DNA of 64,000 nt, from NCBI GenBank assembly GCA_038501625.1, contig JAZAYU010000008.1, positions 5,518,938 through 5,582,937 on the forward strand, written 5' to 3'. How positions within the stretch are numbered: the first letter of the stretch is position 1; every line of letters starts with the position of its first letter. Positions 47,541 to 59,653 of the stretch are shown here, in pieces. This DNA comes from Corbicula japonica. Its lineage: Eukaryota > Mollusca > Bivalvia > Venerida > Cyrenidae. The notes beneath the pieces were generated by a model, which saw nothing but the letters and a program-made list of their open reading frames with translations, made no database searches and was not told the origin of the DNA. Made by a program: the position numbers and the translations under genes.

Positions 47541-48830
47541 GATGGCGTGCTTTGAACTATTTAAACATTTAACCTAAAAATTAACAATTTATTTAGTGAT
47601 ATTTGGTAAAATTAGATCTACATTTTTTCACCGGGCAAAAACGATAACTACCGCCGCGACCGAACTGTGGCGATATCGACCGAAGCTCATTAGGGGAAGA
47701 CTTCCTTAAACTATATTTTATTTTTATTGGTGAGTACTAGTTTATGTATGTCTATAATCTCATTTATTTATAATGAATTTCGATCTTGTTCTCAATTCTT
47801 CACAGAACATTTTAGGTCTGACGTATTTTCACACTACATATCTGAAACCGAGGAATATTTTTCTGGATGCCTAGTATCCAAGACTAGTTAACAATGTAGA
47901 GTTTCTTCACCCGAAATCATCCGATGAACGTGTCTGTGCCCAATTTTTAATCGTGGTTGAATGGAACATCGCGAACCGTAACTGATAAATTTCGAACATA
48001 GATTTTTAAAGACAAGAATGACATAATCAGTGGTAAGATGTGACATTATCCGAGTGTCAAAAACACTATTAATTTTTGTTACATGTCGATATTGTACTTC
48101 AGTTATCACCGGAAATATTTTTGTAGATTGAAATACTGTCAAATACGAAATCTATTGCCTATATCATTCTTGTGTTGTTCTAAGTTATAGTGTAGTTACA
48201 ATGGACGTATCATGAAAATTGGTTTACTCACGATAGTAAGTGAGTAATAACAGTCAATAGAAAGTTACGATTTTTATAGCGGCCTTTTTATTGACGGAAA
48301 TTGAACCAGTTGCTATGACACGGTAGCACTGTAAAACCTTGCAACACTGTTGCAATATCGGATGATTTATTGTCGTATTAGGATATTTGCTTTCAAAAGT
48401 TTGAAACTGGATGTTTGATATAAAGGATAACATTATCAGGGAAAAGTACATCAGTCAATATGAAAACCTTTTAAAGCTGTCTTATATTTTTTTGCGTTAT
48501 TAAAAATTGAATTTGCTAAGAAATAAACAAGTGACCATATTTTCTTATACGAAAGTATTACCGTTGAGTTGAAACCGTTTAGAAAACCGGAAGTGGGCTT
48601 TAGGGTAATAACACCGGAAGCATGTTCCTTATTTCATTAATACAGCTTGTCATACTCAGTAAAAGGTGAATTCATCTAAAGCCATTCATATTTATCAACT
48701 TCACTTTGTGCTGGTAGTAATAGCAAAGAAGTTACTTTTTGACGGTCAGTATTTATACTTTAAGTATCAAAAAATTCCTTAAAACTTGCGATAAATCAAA
48801 TAGCAAATGATAAGAATACGATAAAGAAGT
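47541..48830. other. No gene seen
   Basis: AT-rich sequence. Short minus-strand frames near 47888-48142 and 48254-48451 have no recognisable features. Confidence 0.35.
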
Positions 48831-50160
48831 CTCGATGGTCGGTCAATGTCTATCTAATTTGGTAAAACTCTATCTGGTTTGGTCAAGGTCAATCTGGTTT
48901 GATCACGGTCTATCTGGTTTGGTCATATCTATCTGGTTAGGTCGCGGTCTGGTTTGGTCAAGGTCTATCTGATATAGTCACGGTCTATCTGGTTAAGTCA
49001 CGGTATATATGGTTGGTCAATGTCTATCTAATTTGGTCACGGTCTATCTGGTTAAGTCATGGTCTATATGGGTTGGTCAATGTCTATCTAATTTGGTCAC
49101 GGTCTATCTGGTTTGGTCAAGGTCAATCTGGTTTGATCACGGACTATCTGGTTTGGTCAGTGTCTATCTGGTTAGGTCGCGGTCTGGTTTGGCCAAGGTC
49201 TATCTTATATAGTCACGGACTATCTGGTTTTGTCACGGTCTATATGGTTTGGTCAAGGTCAATCTGCTTTGATCACGGACTATCTGGTTTGTTCAGTGTC
49301 TATCTGGTTAGGTCGCGGTCTGGTTTGGCCAAGGTCTATCTTATATAGTCATGGACTATCTGGTTTAGTCACGGTCTATATGGATTGGTCAATGTCTATC
49401 TAATTTGGTCACGGTCTATCTGGTTAGGTCAGTGTCTATCTGGTTAGGTCGCGGTCTGGTTTGGCCAAGGTCTATCTGATATAGTCACGGTCTATCTGGT
49501 TTAGTGACGGTCTATATGGGTTGGTCAATGTCTATCTAATTTGGTCACGGTCTATCTGGTTTGGTCAAGGTCAATCAGGTTTGATTACGGTCTATCTGGT
49601 TTGGTCAGTGTCTTCTGGTTAGCTCGCGGTCTGGTTTGGCCAAGGTCTATCTGATATAGTCACGGTCTATCTGGTTTAGTCATGGTCTATATGGGTTGGT
49701 CAATGTCTATCTAATTTGATCACGGTCTATCTGGTTTGGTCAAGATCAATCTGCTTTGATCACGGTCTATCTGGTTTGGTCAGTGTCTATCTGGTTAGGT
49801 CGCGGTCTGGTTTGGCCTAGGTCTATCTGATATAGTCACGGTCTACCTGGTTAAGTCACGGTCTATATGGGTTGGTCAATGTCTATCTAATTTGGTCGCG
49901 CTCTGGTTTGGTCAAGGTCAATCTGGCTTGATCACGGTTTATCTGGCTTGGTCAATGTCTATCTGGTTATGTCACGGTCTGGTTTGGCCAAGGTCTATCT
50001 GGTTTGGTCGCGGTCTATCTGGTTTGGCCAAGGTCTATCTGGTTTGGTCAAGGTCTAAAGGGTTTCGTTAGTTTGTCTGGTTTTGTCAAGGTCTTTCTGG
50101 TTTGGTCACGGTCTATCTGGTTAAGTAAATGTCTATCTGGTTTTGTAACGGTATATCATG
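48831..50160 (+). repeat. 20-bp minisatellite with higher-order structure
   Basis: About 66 units of a 20-bp monomer close to GGTCTATCTGGTTTGGTCAA. Recurrent variants include TGTCTATCTAATTTGGTCAC and the 15-bp GCGGTCTGGTTTGGT, which lacks TATCT. The short variant starts near 48941, 49176, 49312, 49448, 49623 and 49798, so variants recur in blocks spaced 235, 136, 136, 175 and 175 bp. Open frames across it reflect the period (20 is not a multiple of three) and are not genes. It lies about 500 bp past the 3' end of the gene at 50675. Confidence 0.93.
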
Positions 50161-50593
50161 GCCAAAAAAAGCGGAAGTTACCAATAAATACTTCCAGATA
50201 TTTATTATCTTCATAGATTCCAGTAAATGTTGCGTCTATCGCCAACGAAAAAGAAACCTGGTAGTGCATATTTGACCTGTCTTCCCGGAATCTGACTGAC
50301 GAGCTATGTGAATTGCAGGTTGAAATGAAAATATGTGTGCATTTTAATACACATGTTTTAGCCTCTATTTTTATGGTTTTATGGGAACGTGCAAAAGTAT
50401 ACATTTTATAGACTTTTTAAATGATTTTATAGATTTTTATTTTTTTTTTAATGTAATTCAAATTGAAAATACGTCATGTTTGTTTATTTGCTGAGTACAG
50501 TTATAAATGCTGTACTGCATGAGGAAGGATAGTAGTAATCATAATACACCAACATAACATTTCATACAAGTACATTTATCTCTTGAAACCTTA

Positions 50594-50599
50594 TTTATT
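50594..50599 (-). terminator. Candidate polyadenylation signal AATAAA
   Basis: AATAAA on the minus strand, about 76 bases past the stop codon of the gene ending at 50675. The sequence is AT-rich, so a chance match is possible. Confidence 0.5.
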
Positions 50600-50674
50600 A
50601 TGAGACAACATTATTAAAACAATATAATTATGTACAACATATAAAACACTATCATATAATTCAAATTTAGCATC

Positions 50675-52510
50675 CTATGTGGCTGTATGAATGTCAGTGT
50701 TTTTCGTCACTTCCTCACTGTTTGTTGGAGTAAGGCCATTGTTTGTATTGTCTTGTTTACTTGATTCGGAATTGTTAGTGTTATTTGTCTTAGTTATAAT
50801 TTCTATTTTCACAGCTGATACGTTTTCAACGAACTTTTCCGAGCCAAATATGTTCATAAGTTGTAAGAAAGGACTTAACACATCAGATTTCATCAACTGT
50901 CTTACATCTGTATTTTGTTTAGCTGCTACTTTGTCTTTGCGCGTTCCAGACTTCGAAGAATTTGGTAACGATTCAGTTATCAAACGTTTATGTGTTTCTT
51001 CGCCTTGTGGGCTTGGTTTCTCAGAACTTGCCATACCCTGTGAAAAACTAGCCATTAAATGGTTGTTTTCACTGTTCAACATTGTCGCAGGGTTGTTGAC
51101 AACTTGGTTAGTGGCCACAATGCTGGCAGTATCAGGAGTGCTCTGTTCGATTGTTTCCATCTTAACCAAACCATTATTATCAAGAGTAATTCCTCGATCC
51201 CCTGTCTCAATGGTTATCTTAATCTCAGAGTTGGCAAACAACGGACTTCGGTTAATACTTTCAGTTGGCAAATTAACAGAACCGGAGCTTTCGTTCAATT
51301 TGGTTTCGTGTCCATTTAAGATTCTTTCGTTTGCGTTTAGTGTTTTATCTGACTCTTCGGCTAATGTTTTTGATTGAGTTTCCAGGGGGCCATGTGATAT
51401 TTCACCGTTCGATTTTTTATCTTCTCGAGTCTTGATTCTTCTGGCTGTCTTGCGCGGACTATTTCCAGAGTACGGTGAAAGTCCGAACACGGCATTTCGT
51501 ATTTCCGATGACATCCCGACTTTTGAGTTTCTTACTTCGGTGGTAGATATTGTCACGACGTCATCCTTTTTGCGGATAACCGCAGGCGTGTTTTCTATTA
51601 TTTCTCTTACATCAGCCTTGAACGGCAGTGTACTATTTTCAGAAGGAACAACTGTCTCTGGCCCTTTCACATAACTTTTAACTATGGTACCTTTTCCGGA
51701 ATTCTTTACACCATTGTCATCCGTGCCAGTTTGAACTACGTTGGTATTTCCGTTTGCTCCATTATTAGTGTTCTTGTCGCTACCTTTCTTCTGTTGACCA
51801 TTGTCTTGAGTTCCATTTGCTGAGCTTGCATTTGTATTATTACTATTATTTTCTGTCTTTTTATCATTGTTAGCATGTCCAGTATCTACTTGACCGTTAT
51901 CAACTTTGGCGATTCCATTGTCCGACTTTCCCGATTTAGTGTCGACATTTCCATTTACACGATGTTTATTTTTAACACTTGGATCGGTATTAGTTTCAAG
52001 ATTTCCAACTGAGACTGTAGTCATTAGCTCAACTTCCGTGACATTTTTATCACAGAACTGGCCCGTAAAGCCTTGGTTACAAATACACATAATATCGGTT
52101 GAACACGGCTTCGTCATACACGTGCCATGTAAACACAAACCTTTTATACACACGTCTTTTTTGTTACATGTGTCAACAACTTGCGGTGGAGGTTCGGCTT
52201 TTTTCTTCGAAAAGTCTATTGTTGGAAGTGACAATAGTGACAAGTTTGGTTTTTTCGCTGGAGGAGGAGGAGTAGGAACAGCAGCGGCGGGTTCAGTGTT
52301 GGTGTTATTTGGAGCTACTGTCACTGAATGCGGAGTAACCGTAACAACCGCGCTATCTGGTAAACCGCTGTCAATTTGTGACGTTAAAGTCGTCTCTGGT
52401 GGAGCTTTTGTGTCGACAGGTGGCGCTGGCGTCAAGGATTGAACACTGCCAACGTTGAAGTGAAGCAATACGAAAACCAACAACAGCACCATAGCTTGTG
52501 TGGTCATCAT
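50675..52510 (-). CDS. Secreted EGF-like domain protein with Asn/Ser/Thr-rich tail
   Basis: A single coding exon of 611 residues. The start is the first of two adjacent ATG codons at 52510. Residues 1-25 form a signal peptide (AMVLLLVFVLLHFNVGSVQS). A Pro/Thr-rich linker follows, then an EGF-like domain at 115-153 with eight cysteines (115, 121, 126, 131, 136, 142, 144, 153), including CICNQGFTGQFC. The rest is low-complexity: an Asn/Gly/Asp-rich block at about 180-270 and a charged C-terminal half with a short non-repetitive patch LQLMNIFGSEKFVENV. There is no membrane segment. A splice acceptor lies in the 5' UTR at 52538-52539. It shares strand, intronless coding and domain order with the 23344-26412 gene. 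The function is unknown; an extracellular matrix or shell-associated role is a guess. Confidence 0.88.
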   Translation of the reverse strand: MMTTQAMVLLLVFVLLHFNVGSVQSLTPAPPVDTKAPPETTLTSQIDSGLPDSAVVTVTPHSVTVAPNNTNTEPAAAVPTPPPPAKKPNLSLLSLPTIDFSKKKAEPPPQVVDTCNKKDVCIKGLCLHGTCMTKPCSTDIMCICNQGFTGQFCDKNVTEVELMTTVSVGNLETNTDPSVKNKHRVNGNVDTKSGKSDNGIAKVDNGQVDTGHANNDKKTENNSNNTNASSANGTQDNGQQKKGSDKNTNNGANGNTNVVQTGTDDNGVKNSGKGTIVKSYVKGPETVVPSENSTLPFKADVREIIENTPAVIRKKDDVVTISTTEVRNSKVGMSSEIRNAVFGLSPYSGNSPRKTARRIKTREDKKSNGEISHGPLETQSKTLAEESDKTLNANERILNGHETKLNESSGSVNLPTESINRSPLFANSEIKITIETGDRGITLDNNGLVKMETIEQSTPDTASIVATNQVVNNPATMLNSENNHLMASFSQGMASSEKPSPQGEETHKRLITESLPNSSKSGTRKDKVAAKQNTDVRQLMKSDVLSPFLQLMNIFGSEKFVENVSAVKIEIITKTNNTNNSESSKQDNTNNGLTPTNSEEVTKNTDIHTAT

Positions 52511-52537
52511 TTCTCAGCTTTTATGTCGATGAACATT

Positions 52538-52539
52538 CT
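52538..52539 (-). promoter_or_regulatory. Splice acceptor in 5' UTR of 50675-52510 gene
   Basis: On the minus strand ATTGTTTGTGTTTCAG ends at 52538, 28 bases before the ATG. The pyrimidine/T-rich tract and CAG fit a 3' splice site, so a non-coding first exon should lie at higher coordinates. Confidence 0.65.
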
Positions 52540-53444
52540 GAAACACAAACAATTTCCAATAAAGTCACTGTAATATACTGGACAAAAAACGTAGCCAGCA
52601 TTCATCTGGTCATGTTCACTGGCAACTTATAAAGCTGTTATGAGAAACTAAAATCTGAACTACAATAAAACCATGAATTTAGACAAGTATTAAAATGAAA
52701 GTTGTTTCACGTAATATTATTTAAAGATCATTAAGAAAGAAATTGCAAATATTTCCTAGTTTGATTTTTTTGTTGGACATCAGTTCCGTAATAAAAATCA
52801 TGACGAAAAATGGATGCATATGCGTGCACATAATTTGATGATGTCATAGCCCGGCAAATGTAAATGACTTCAAGCTGACGCTGTGATCAATATTAAACCG
52901 ACTACATATCCACAAACAGTTTTAACATCTTTTTAATAGCTTTCCAAGGTCTCTGGAGATATTGATTCCACACCCCGTCTTAATAAAGGAAAACTGTGTA
53001 GCTAGTTATTTCATTAGAATCGCTTTGAAACAAATAAAAAATGCGATAAGGAGGGATTGGGCTTGAATGCGTAAAATAAAACGAACACATGTTGCGAATT
53101 ACAAAAGGCACCTAGAAAATATTATTTGAATTTATTTTTAACTGGATTTAATTAGATTACAGGCTATATATCAGGTCGTTAATGATTTTTAACTAATATT
53201 TATTGCCTCAGATCAAGACATACTGTCACTAAACCTTCCACAATGCGACTTACCTGACAAAATAATTAGAATTTATCGGTTACGCTTCAGGGTGAAAAAA
53301 TCCTTTACTATTTTTCCGTACGACGAGATTAATTCTTACATATCATTTCGCCGACTTGTAAAGTTTTTTTTTAATTATTCAAACTCAACTGCATAATTGA
53401 CTTAATTTCTCAATCGTCTACCATAGAAAAATTTAAAATATACT

Positions 53445-53563
53445 GACGAGATTTTAAAACTAGCATAGTTTTCATATGAATTATTTTATCCATTTTTGAT
53501 ATAATATATAAAAAAGGATAACATAATTCATATGAAAATTATGCTAAGTTTTAAAATCTCGTC
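53445..53563. repeat. 47-bp imperfect hairpin
   Basis: Arms 53445-53491 and 53517-53563 are near-perfect inverted repeats (GACGAGATTTTAAAAC / GTTTTAAAATCTCGTC) with a 25-nt AT-rich loop. It is MITE-like, but no target duplication is visible. Confidence 0.88.
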
Positions 53564-54860
53564 CATTTTATGCGTAACACAGATTTGTACCATCGTCCTT
53601 GTTGTGTAAGATGTCGGAATATTTTTACATTGAATTCTTTGTGATTTTTGCGTGAAATAATTAACAAATCATATTTCGAACATTATACCCTATATGTTCC
53701 CCATGCACTTTTTTAAAATCAAGTCAGTATAGATCTATTATGGTTTTATTTTTAAATTATGATACTGGCAGTACAAAGGCGTGGATGGGTAATTTACTAG
53801 TAAAAATTGCCTCAAATATGCTGTATCCGCAGTATGTTAGTATTTAAAGACTGTACTCCGAACAACCCAAAACAACAACCAAAACAAAACAATAGTTCAA
53901 TACTGTTTTACAAAATAAATGAGAGAACTTGACAATTAAACTCAGTGTAATAAGAAAAGTGAGCTTGGAGTGACAATGTAAGTTTCAATTCAAATCATTA
54001 TTTCCCGAATTCAGTGCCGTGTACCGGGCGCCAGGCAGCCAGATAATATGTAACAATTTCATAACTAGATGGCGGCGCACCACACCAACTGGCCATATCA
54101 AAACAAGATCCTAGCGTGACTCAGACCATCAACATCCCACTCCGTAGCCGGAAGCTTAAAGATTAGGCTTAAGTGACGGTATAGTACCGGGTACATAACA
54201 TTCAAGCTGGTATACATGTTATAAAATACATAATATTCAAACCCGGTTTCAACTAAATGCGAAGCGGATTAGTAAAACGAAAACGAAAAGTAGGCAACAT
54301 ACGAGGAAAGTACGAGGAATTTCATTTATTTGTTTGCAATTATGGAAGTTTGTTATTCGGATTTATGTAGAAGCGTCTATGTTACAAGACCTTATTATTT
54401 CAGTGAAAGAAAACAACGTAACACAATATATTACTTCAAACTGTGTCTTTAATGCTGAATAACACACGCATGTTTGTGGTAACAGTTATAACGATACTTT
54501 AGTGAAACACTGTTATTTTTAAACAAATCGTAAGGTTTAATTTAAGCAGAGCGGACACTGGGTTTTCTAATTGCCAACGACCGACAAATGACCAATGGCC
54601 AGGCCCAGCTAGCTGACTGGCGGAATATTGATAGTTCTACAAACACTAAACGACACGTAAAACTAGCCAAATGATATTTTTGTTTAATATTAAACAAGGA
54701 GAACATCATTGCAGCAATACTTGTACATTAAAATCGTAACACCGCGAAATCAGGTTGGTCGTATGATATTGTTTTGATATTTCTCGCCCTGGTTATTCTA
54801 GCTTCGATCTGGCGTAGATATTTAGGTAATGCGCCCAAGGTTATAAAACTGAGCACGGAA

Positions 54861-54948
54861 ACCAGTCTCAAATCTCAAGCATCTGATTGGCTGAAATGGC
54901 GACCAGTGGCCATTTCAGCCAATCAGATGCTTGAGATTTGAGACTGGT
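54861..54948. repeat. Perfect 40-bp hairpin with 8-nt loop
   Basis: Arms 54861-54900 and 54909-54948 are exact reverse complements (ACCAGTCTCAAATC ... GATTTGAGACTGGT), separated by GACCAGTG. The loop repeats the ACCAGT seen at the arm end. It also contains a CCAAT/ATTGG pair. Confidence 0.94.
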
Positions 54949-57900
54949 TACCAATCTCAGAGTTGTGACCTTCAGCCCTGGGGATTTTTGTTCTTGTCCA
55001 CCGAACAATTTTATCTCGCAATTAAGAACTGCCTTTTGAAAATGACAATGCTTCCACTAATATACATAAATCATAATGTTAACTTCCGAATGTATTTGCC
55101 CAAGGCAATATGTGAAACGGAAAGAAGTAGAACAAGTCATACAAGCCGACAACATTTATTTGTAAAATCATTCTATACATTCATAATGTCTCGAAATAGC
55201 TTCTATTTTTTTCTTTTGTAAGTCCACACCATGGTTATGTATGTTCCAATATATATATATAATCAATCGTGATTCTAAAAAAAAATACATGGCATTTGTC
55301 TGTAGATCTCAGACTATGAATCCTACCTATCATAATATGATCAGCTAAAACATATTTAAAACATGCAATTTTCTGCATAAGCATACAATGGTATAGCTAA
55401 AATAAGACGTTTCTCCAACCAAAACCGGTTCTATCTAAACTGTGATAGTTAATACACTTCTGTTTATTAAATACGTGTAGTTCTAATCAAGAAAATAAAT
55501 ATATGCTGAATATATGCTGAAGCAAAGGGGTTATTCGGCTATTAACCGAACATGCCCCTGCCCTTATGGCCGAACTAGCCCCTTTCTAACTATTTATAAA
55601 CATCACGTGCTACCTGCATGTATTGTTTAGAAGATGAAAAGAACAAGCTTTGATATAACTGAGGGTTGTTTTAACATGTTGCATAGGAAAAAATAATTTT
55701 ATAATTATAAAGCATCTCATGGCAAATAAAAACTCAAATATTAGTGAAAAAATTACTCAACAGTCAAAAAATCAAGTTTCCATCACAAAATCGAAAATAA
55801 TGTAAATATAGTCGCCATTTTGTACATACAAAACTAGTTTCGTTACAAGTGGCGTTACATTATCGGCGCGAGCTCTGAATCTCGATTTTTGCACTTAAAA
55901 TGATAATATGCCGAACATACCCCGGGGCCGGACTAAACCCGGTCTTTATGTGAACATGGAACATTAATGCTCTTAGACTGAAGATATGCAACCAGGGAAA
56001 TAAGCCTGGTTTAACCAGCATGTATTCTACTTAGTCTTGGCTGACGCGAATCTGTTCTATTCGTTCTATACATAAATTTAATATTATATGACCTTTCAAA
56101 AGTAGGTCATTAGCCCATCATTTAATCAATTACATCATTTAATATTTAAAACCTATAAATCTTAAAGTGATGATGCTGTTGTTTTTCTAATTTACCTAAT
56201 TTGATTGCTTTTCCAGAAATAGACGAGAAAACGGAACCGCTGCCTTCCTGGAGTCATCAATAGGCGCTTGGTTTCGGCGGCACATAAAATGCATTTGGCT
56301 TATTCCTGTGCATGTCATTAGGCAAAAAGAATAAAAACTAAAAAGGTTCAAAAATAGATTTTTTGACATTTCGTACATTTAAAGGTTAACCTGTGAATCC
56401 ACAAATCAACTGTGGAAAAGATGATCAATACAGTGTGTAAAAGTTTCGAAGTACTTTGACAGTTTTGACAGTTTCGACAGTTTTGACAGTTTGACTACTC
56501 AAAAAGAGAACAGATTTTGTCAAATTGATAGGCAGAGTTACGGTACTTTGGAACAATATGACTCAAGTATTTTGTTCAACTTTAAGCGGCGACGTCATAA
56601 ACATAATCTGTATAACGGATAGTCGAGCTAAACATGCCGTTTATAAATAAAAATAAGAGAATTGTAATAAACATAATTACTTAAATTCTGTCAAACATCA
56701 GCAGAACACATTGAAACTCTTATAACTCGTTTCAAGGAATATTATACAGAAACAACATTCAGTAATTCCCAAAGAGCCCACAATACTGGAAATATCTATT
56801 CAAGATTTTCTATCAATTAACCTGCTCTAAGTCTGTAATTTTCATTCTTGTCAGAATCTTAAAAAGCCACCGACTATTTTACATACGGAATCGTAGTACC
56901 TATCGTATGACAGCCTGGAACCCAGACGATCATATTTTCAATGTTAAAACATTTTGATCTGTGGCTAGTCTACATACTTTTCTCAAATACAAATGAACAG
57001 CCATCCAGTAAAAAAGTAATGCAAGATATAGACTGGTTATAATAAGAATAAAATTTTGTACAGTAAAAATAGCTTTGAAGTCACTAATATTTACTAAAAA
57101 TATATCTTCAAAATTAACATGATAGTTTGATCAAAATGGACGCGATTATCGTGGGTTTCGAACCAGAGATCATCAAGGCCGAATGCATGTGCTTTCAACT
57201 TTTTTTTGACTGGATTCCTGGTGATCCAGTTTCGACAAAAGTTATTCAACGGAAAGTGCATCTTTAAACACATTCTATTCCTGCAGTAGACTGAAATAGT
57301 TATATATTTTCGCGTAATGATACCGCATGACTCAAATGGTTAACCGAGGGAACATGGCGAAAAAAACAAAATGTTAGTATTCACAAATGTAACCTTACTT
57401 TTCTTATTACACATAACCAGTAGGCAGACAAAAACATCATTAATACTTCAGTTTGATTTACGCGTTAAAAAGCTGTATGCATCAATTTCAAAATATCAAC
57501 TGTTAAGTAAGATCTTCCGAAAAATACTATCAAATATTTATAACTCTTCAAAAAAGCCACAAAAATCATATATGACTCAATGATTTGTCAGTTCTGTCAA
57601 ACATAACATATTAATCACAAACGTTGTTGAACATATAATACTTTTATATGTTATTCAGTGCATTTAATATGCTCATACCAACCTTGCATTTTTTTCCGAG
57701 AAATAAATGTCCTTGTAGGCTTAACCTCGTGTCAAGTAATCATTGTTCGCGTCGTATAATGCTAGTAGTAGTACTTCAATATCACACACGGAAACATTAC
57801 ACAGTATTATTTTAAACGTTTATCCTATAACTGCTAGCGGAATTCAGTGTGGTTATACAACGGTCATTATACAACGTATACATTGTCAAGTTCTGTTAAC

Positions 57901-59029
57901 ACGCCAATATTTACCTAGCGAACACAACGGCCATCAATCACGTTCTAACTTCAAACACCGACAACAACAATGCAGGTAATAACGACAATATTCCGTGTAA
58001 TATGACGTGTAAGACGTTTAACAACGTGAACAGCTTAATATTGTAAAGATGTATATACATTTGACAAGCGCATTGTTGAGGGTCTACTGGAACGCTTGTT
58101 TCTCTTTGGTGTCTTATTCGTAATTAAGCAGTGTCAGGGTAAAACTGTTTTAAACAGTCTCGAACAGTATAACTATTATGATGGAAATATCAGCATAGGA
58201 GCTTAAATGCATGCAATCATTTTACGGAACAAATGTAAAATACTTCGTTTTTATCAGTGTAAGAATTAAAAATAACATTTAATCATGCAAATTTATGTTA
58301 GAAATGAAAAGATAATCAAGATAATAATGACAAATATAACCTGGATGCACAATTGAATTATGAAACACTGAAACAAATTGTTTTACGCTGAAGATTTTTT
58401 TTATTCAAAAATAAGTTTCATACAGCGAATACACGATATATTTTATCCACATATGTAAAATTGAAAAAACTGGTATTTTTGTATTTATTTTACCATTTTC
58501 ATTATATGTCGTCCATGTATAAGCCCCCTTAACGCTATACCGCGTTTCTGCTGCGCGGGCGCGGCGTTGAGATCATCGCAAAAATCAGATATTTTTCGTA
58601 ACAGCAATGAAGTGTAAAACACACATCTTCATCACTTGTTTATTTGATCATCAACAGTTAAAAAGATGCCTTTGGGTCCGCCGTCGTTGACCTTCCAGAA
58701 TGATATGCAAAACATGCATCATATGATCTGCTGCCAAGCATACAGGCAGCAGAAGAGCAGAGGGCCAGTTTGCTGGCGTACATTAGTTATCGTAAAATAA
58801 ATGTATGTTTTCATATTATATCTATCATTTATACTACGTGTTGTCATGCAAACTCTAATTGACGGGCTGGAAGCGGATTGCACGACTTGAAAGCACCATA
58901 AAGTCGTTGTCTAAACGCAGTCAAATAATTAACACTCCTTATTTGCGTCGTTGACGCGCGGTAGGAACGTAGTGACATCACAGAGAACGCCGAACGATTT
59001 CCATTCAAGCGCCACTGCCAACCACAGCG

Positions 59030-59303
59030 TTAGCACGTGACCTCAGCGCGTGTCCGCGGAACTCCTGTGGTGTTGAAGGAGACCTTCATGTGCTTGTATG
59101 GCGACTCCTCTGCGCTCTCATCAGAACTTCGATTGACGGCGGTTGTTTGAGCATGCTCAAAATGCGCGGCATCGCTCGACGATTTATGCGATCCCAACGC
59201 GTCCTCTGATGATGCCGCTGTGTTGCTGCGGCGATGATTGCGAACGAACTGCGCGCACTTACGCGTTTTGCATTTTTCTTCGGATCGCCGCGAGAACGCG
59301 GTC
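59030..59303 (-). CDS. Candidate 3'-terminal coding exon, CpG-rich, unrecognised
   Basis: An open minus-strand frame of 90 codons ends at TAA (59030-59032) with no internal stop, in a GC- and CpG-rich island inside AT-rich DNA. A plausible acceptor CCATAGTAG precedes 59303. The product is Ser/Thr/Arg/His-rich and non-repetitive, with SEEKCKTRKCAQF near the start, SSEDALGSHKSSSDAAH in the middle and RTRAEVTC at the end. It looks like a hydrophilic cytoplasmic tail, though no domain is recognised and no upstream exon was found. A CpG island promoter or GC-rich repeat is the main alternative. Confidence 0.35.
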
Positions 59304-59653
59304 CTACTATGGCAGGGGTTTAACTTATGTATGTTATAGTTTCCTTGTTACAACTGGAAGCTGCCGGTTCTCAACGGATGGCATAAAGGTGCGAGGTTAA
59401 GGTTATTATTATTTTATCTATGAGAGAAATCTTGATCCGTCTTTGATTTTCCTGTTTTACTGTTTAAAAAACAAATTCAAAATTTTGTCTTCGGAACTTC
59501 ATTTTTCCTTCGACTTGATCTGCATCGCCCGGTATTTTCGATAGAAAAATCGCACGAGATTGTTTATGACGTCATATACTCAAACTGTAACCCAATCATT
59601 GAACGGTCCATATATCGGATACAAATGTTCGCATGAGGACAAATTAATGTGAA

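Larger units (their letters stand above)
52540..58860. other. Long gene-free stretch with two large hairpins
   Basis: It includes the upstream flank of the minus-strand gene. I see no other supported exon. Features are the hairpins at 53445-53563 and 54861-54948 and a cluster of GACAGTTT(T/C) repeats near 56459-56496. The region near 58540-58570 is locally CpG-rich. Confidence 0.4.

Noticed and set aside
48831..50160. Possible CRISPR-like array.
   Set aside because: The repeats are contiguous 20-bp units without unique spacers, and the sequence is eukaryotic.
49009..50216. Open frames with repeating Ser-Ile-Trp-Phe-Gly products across the minisatellite.
   Set aside because: The 20-bp period cycles through all frames and happens to lack stops. 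There is no start context, domain or homologous family.
50691..52442. Several open frames on the plus strand opposite the EGF-like gene (up to 228 codons).
   Set aside because: They are antisense shadows of the long minus-strand coding region. Their products lack any domain and begin at arbitrary Met codons.
57130..57200. GGTTTCGAACCAGAG, a possible minus-strand tRNA B-box.
   Set aside because: No matching A-box, acceptor stem or SINE tail at the right distance.
58666..58800. 44-codon plus-strand frame starting MPLGPPSL with two adjacent cysteines.
   Set aside because: It is short, has no signal peptide or family match, and an equally open frame exists on the other strand. It could be a small peptide, but there is no positive evidence.
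59143..59400. 85-codon plus-strand frame in the CpG-rich patch.
   Set aside because: It overlaps the better-supported minus-strand candidate exon, and its Arg/Cys-rich product looks like antisense of GC-rich codons.
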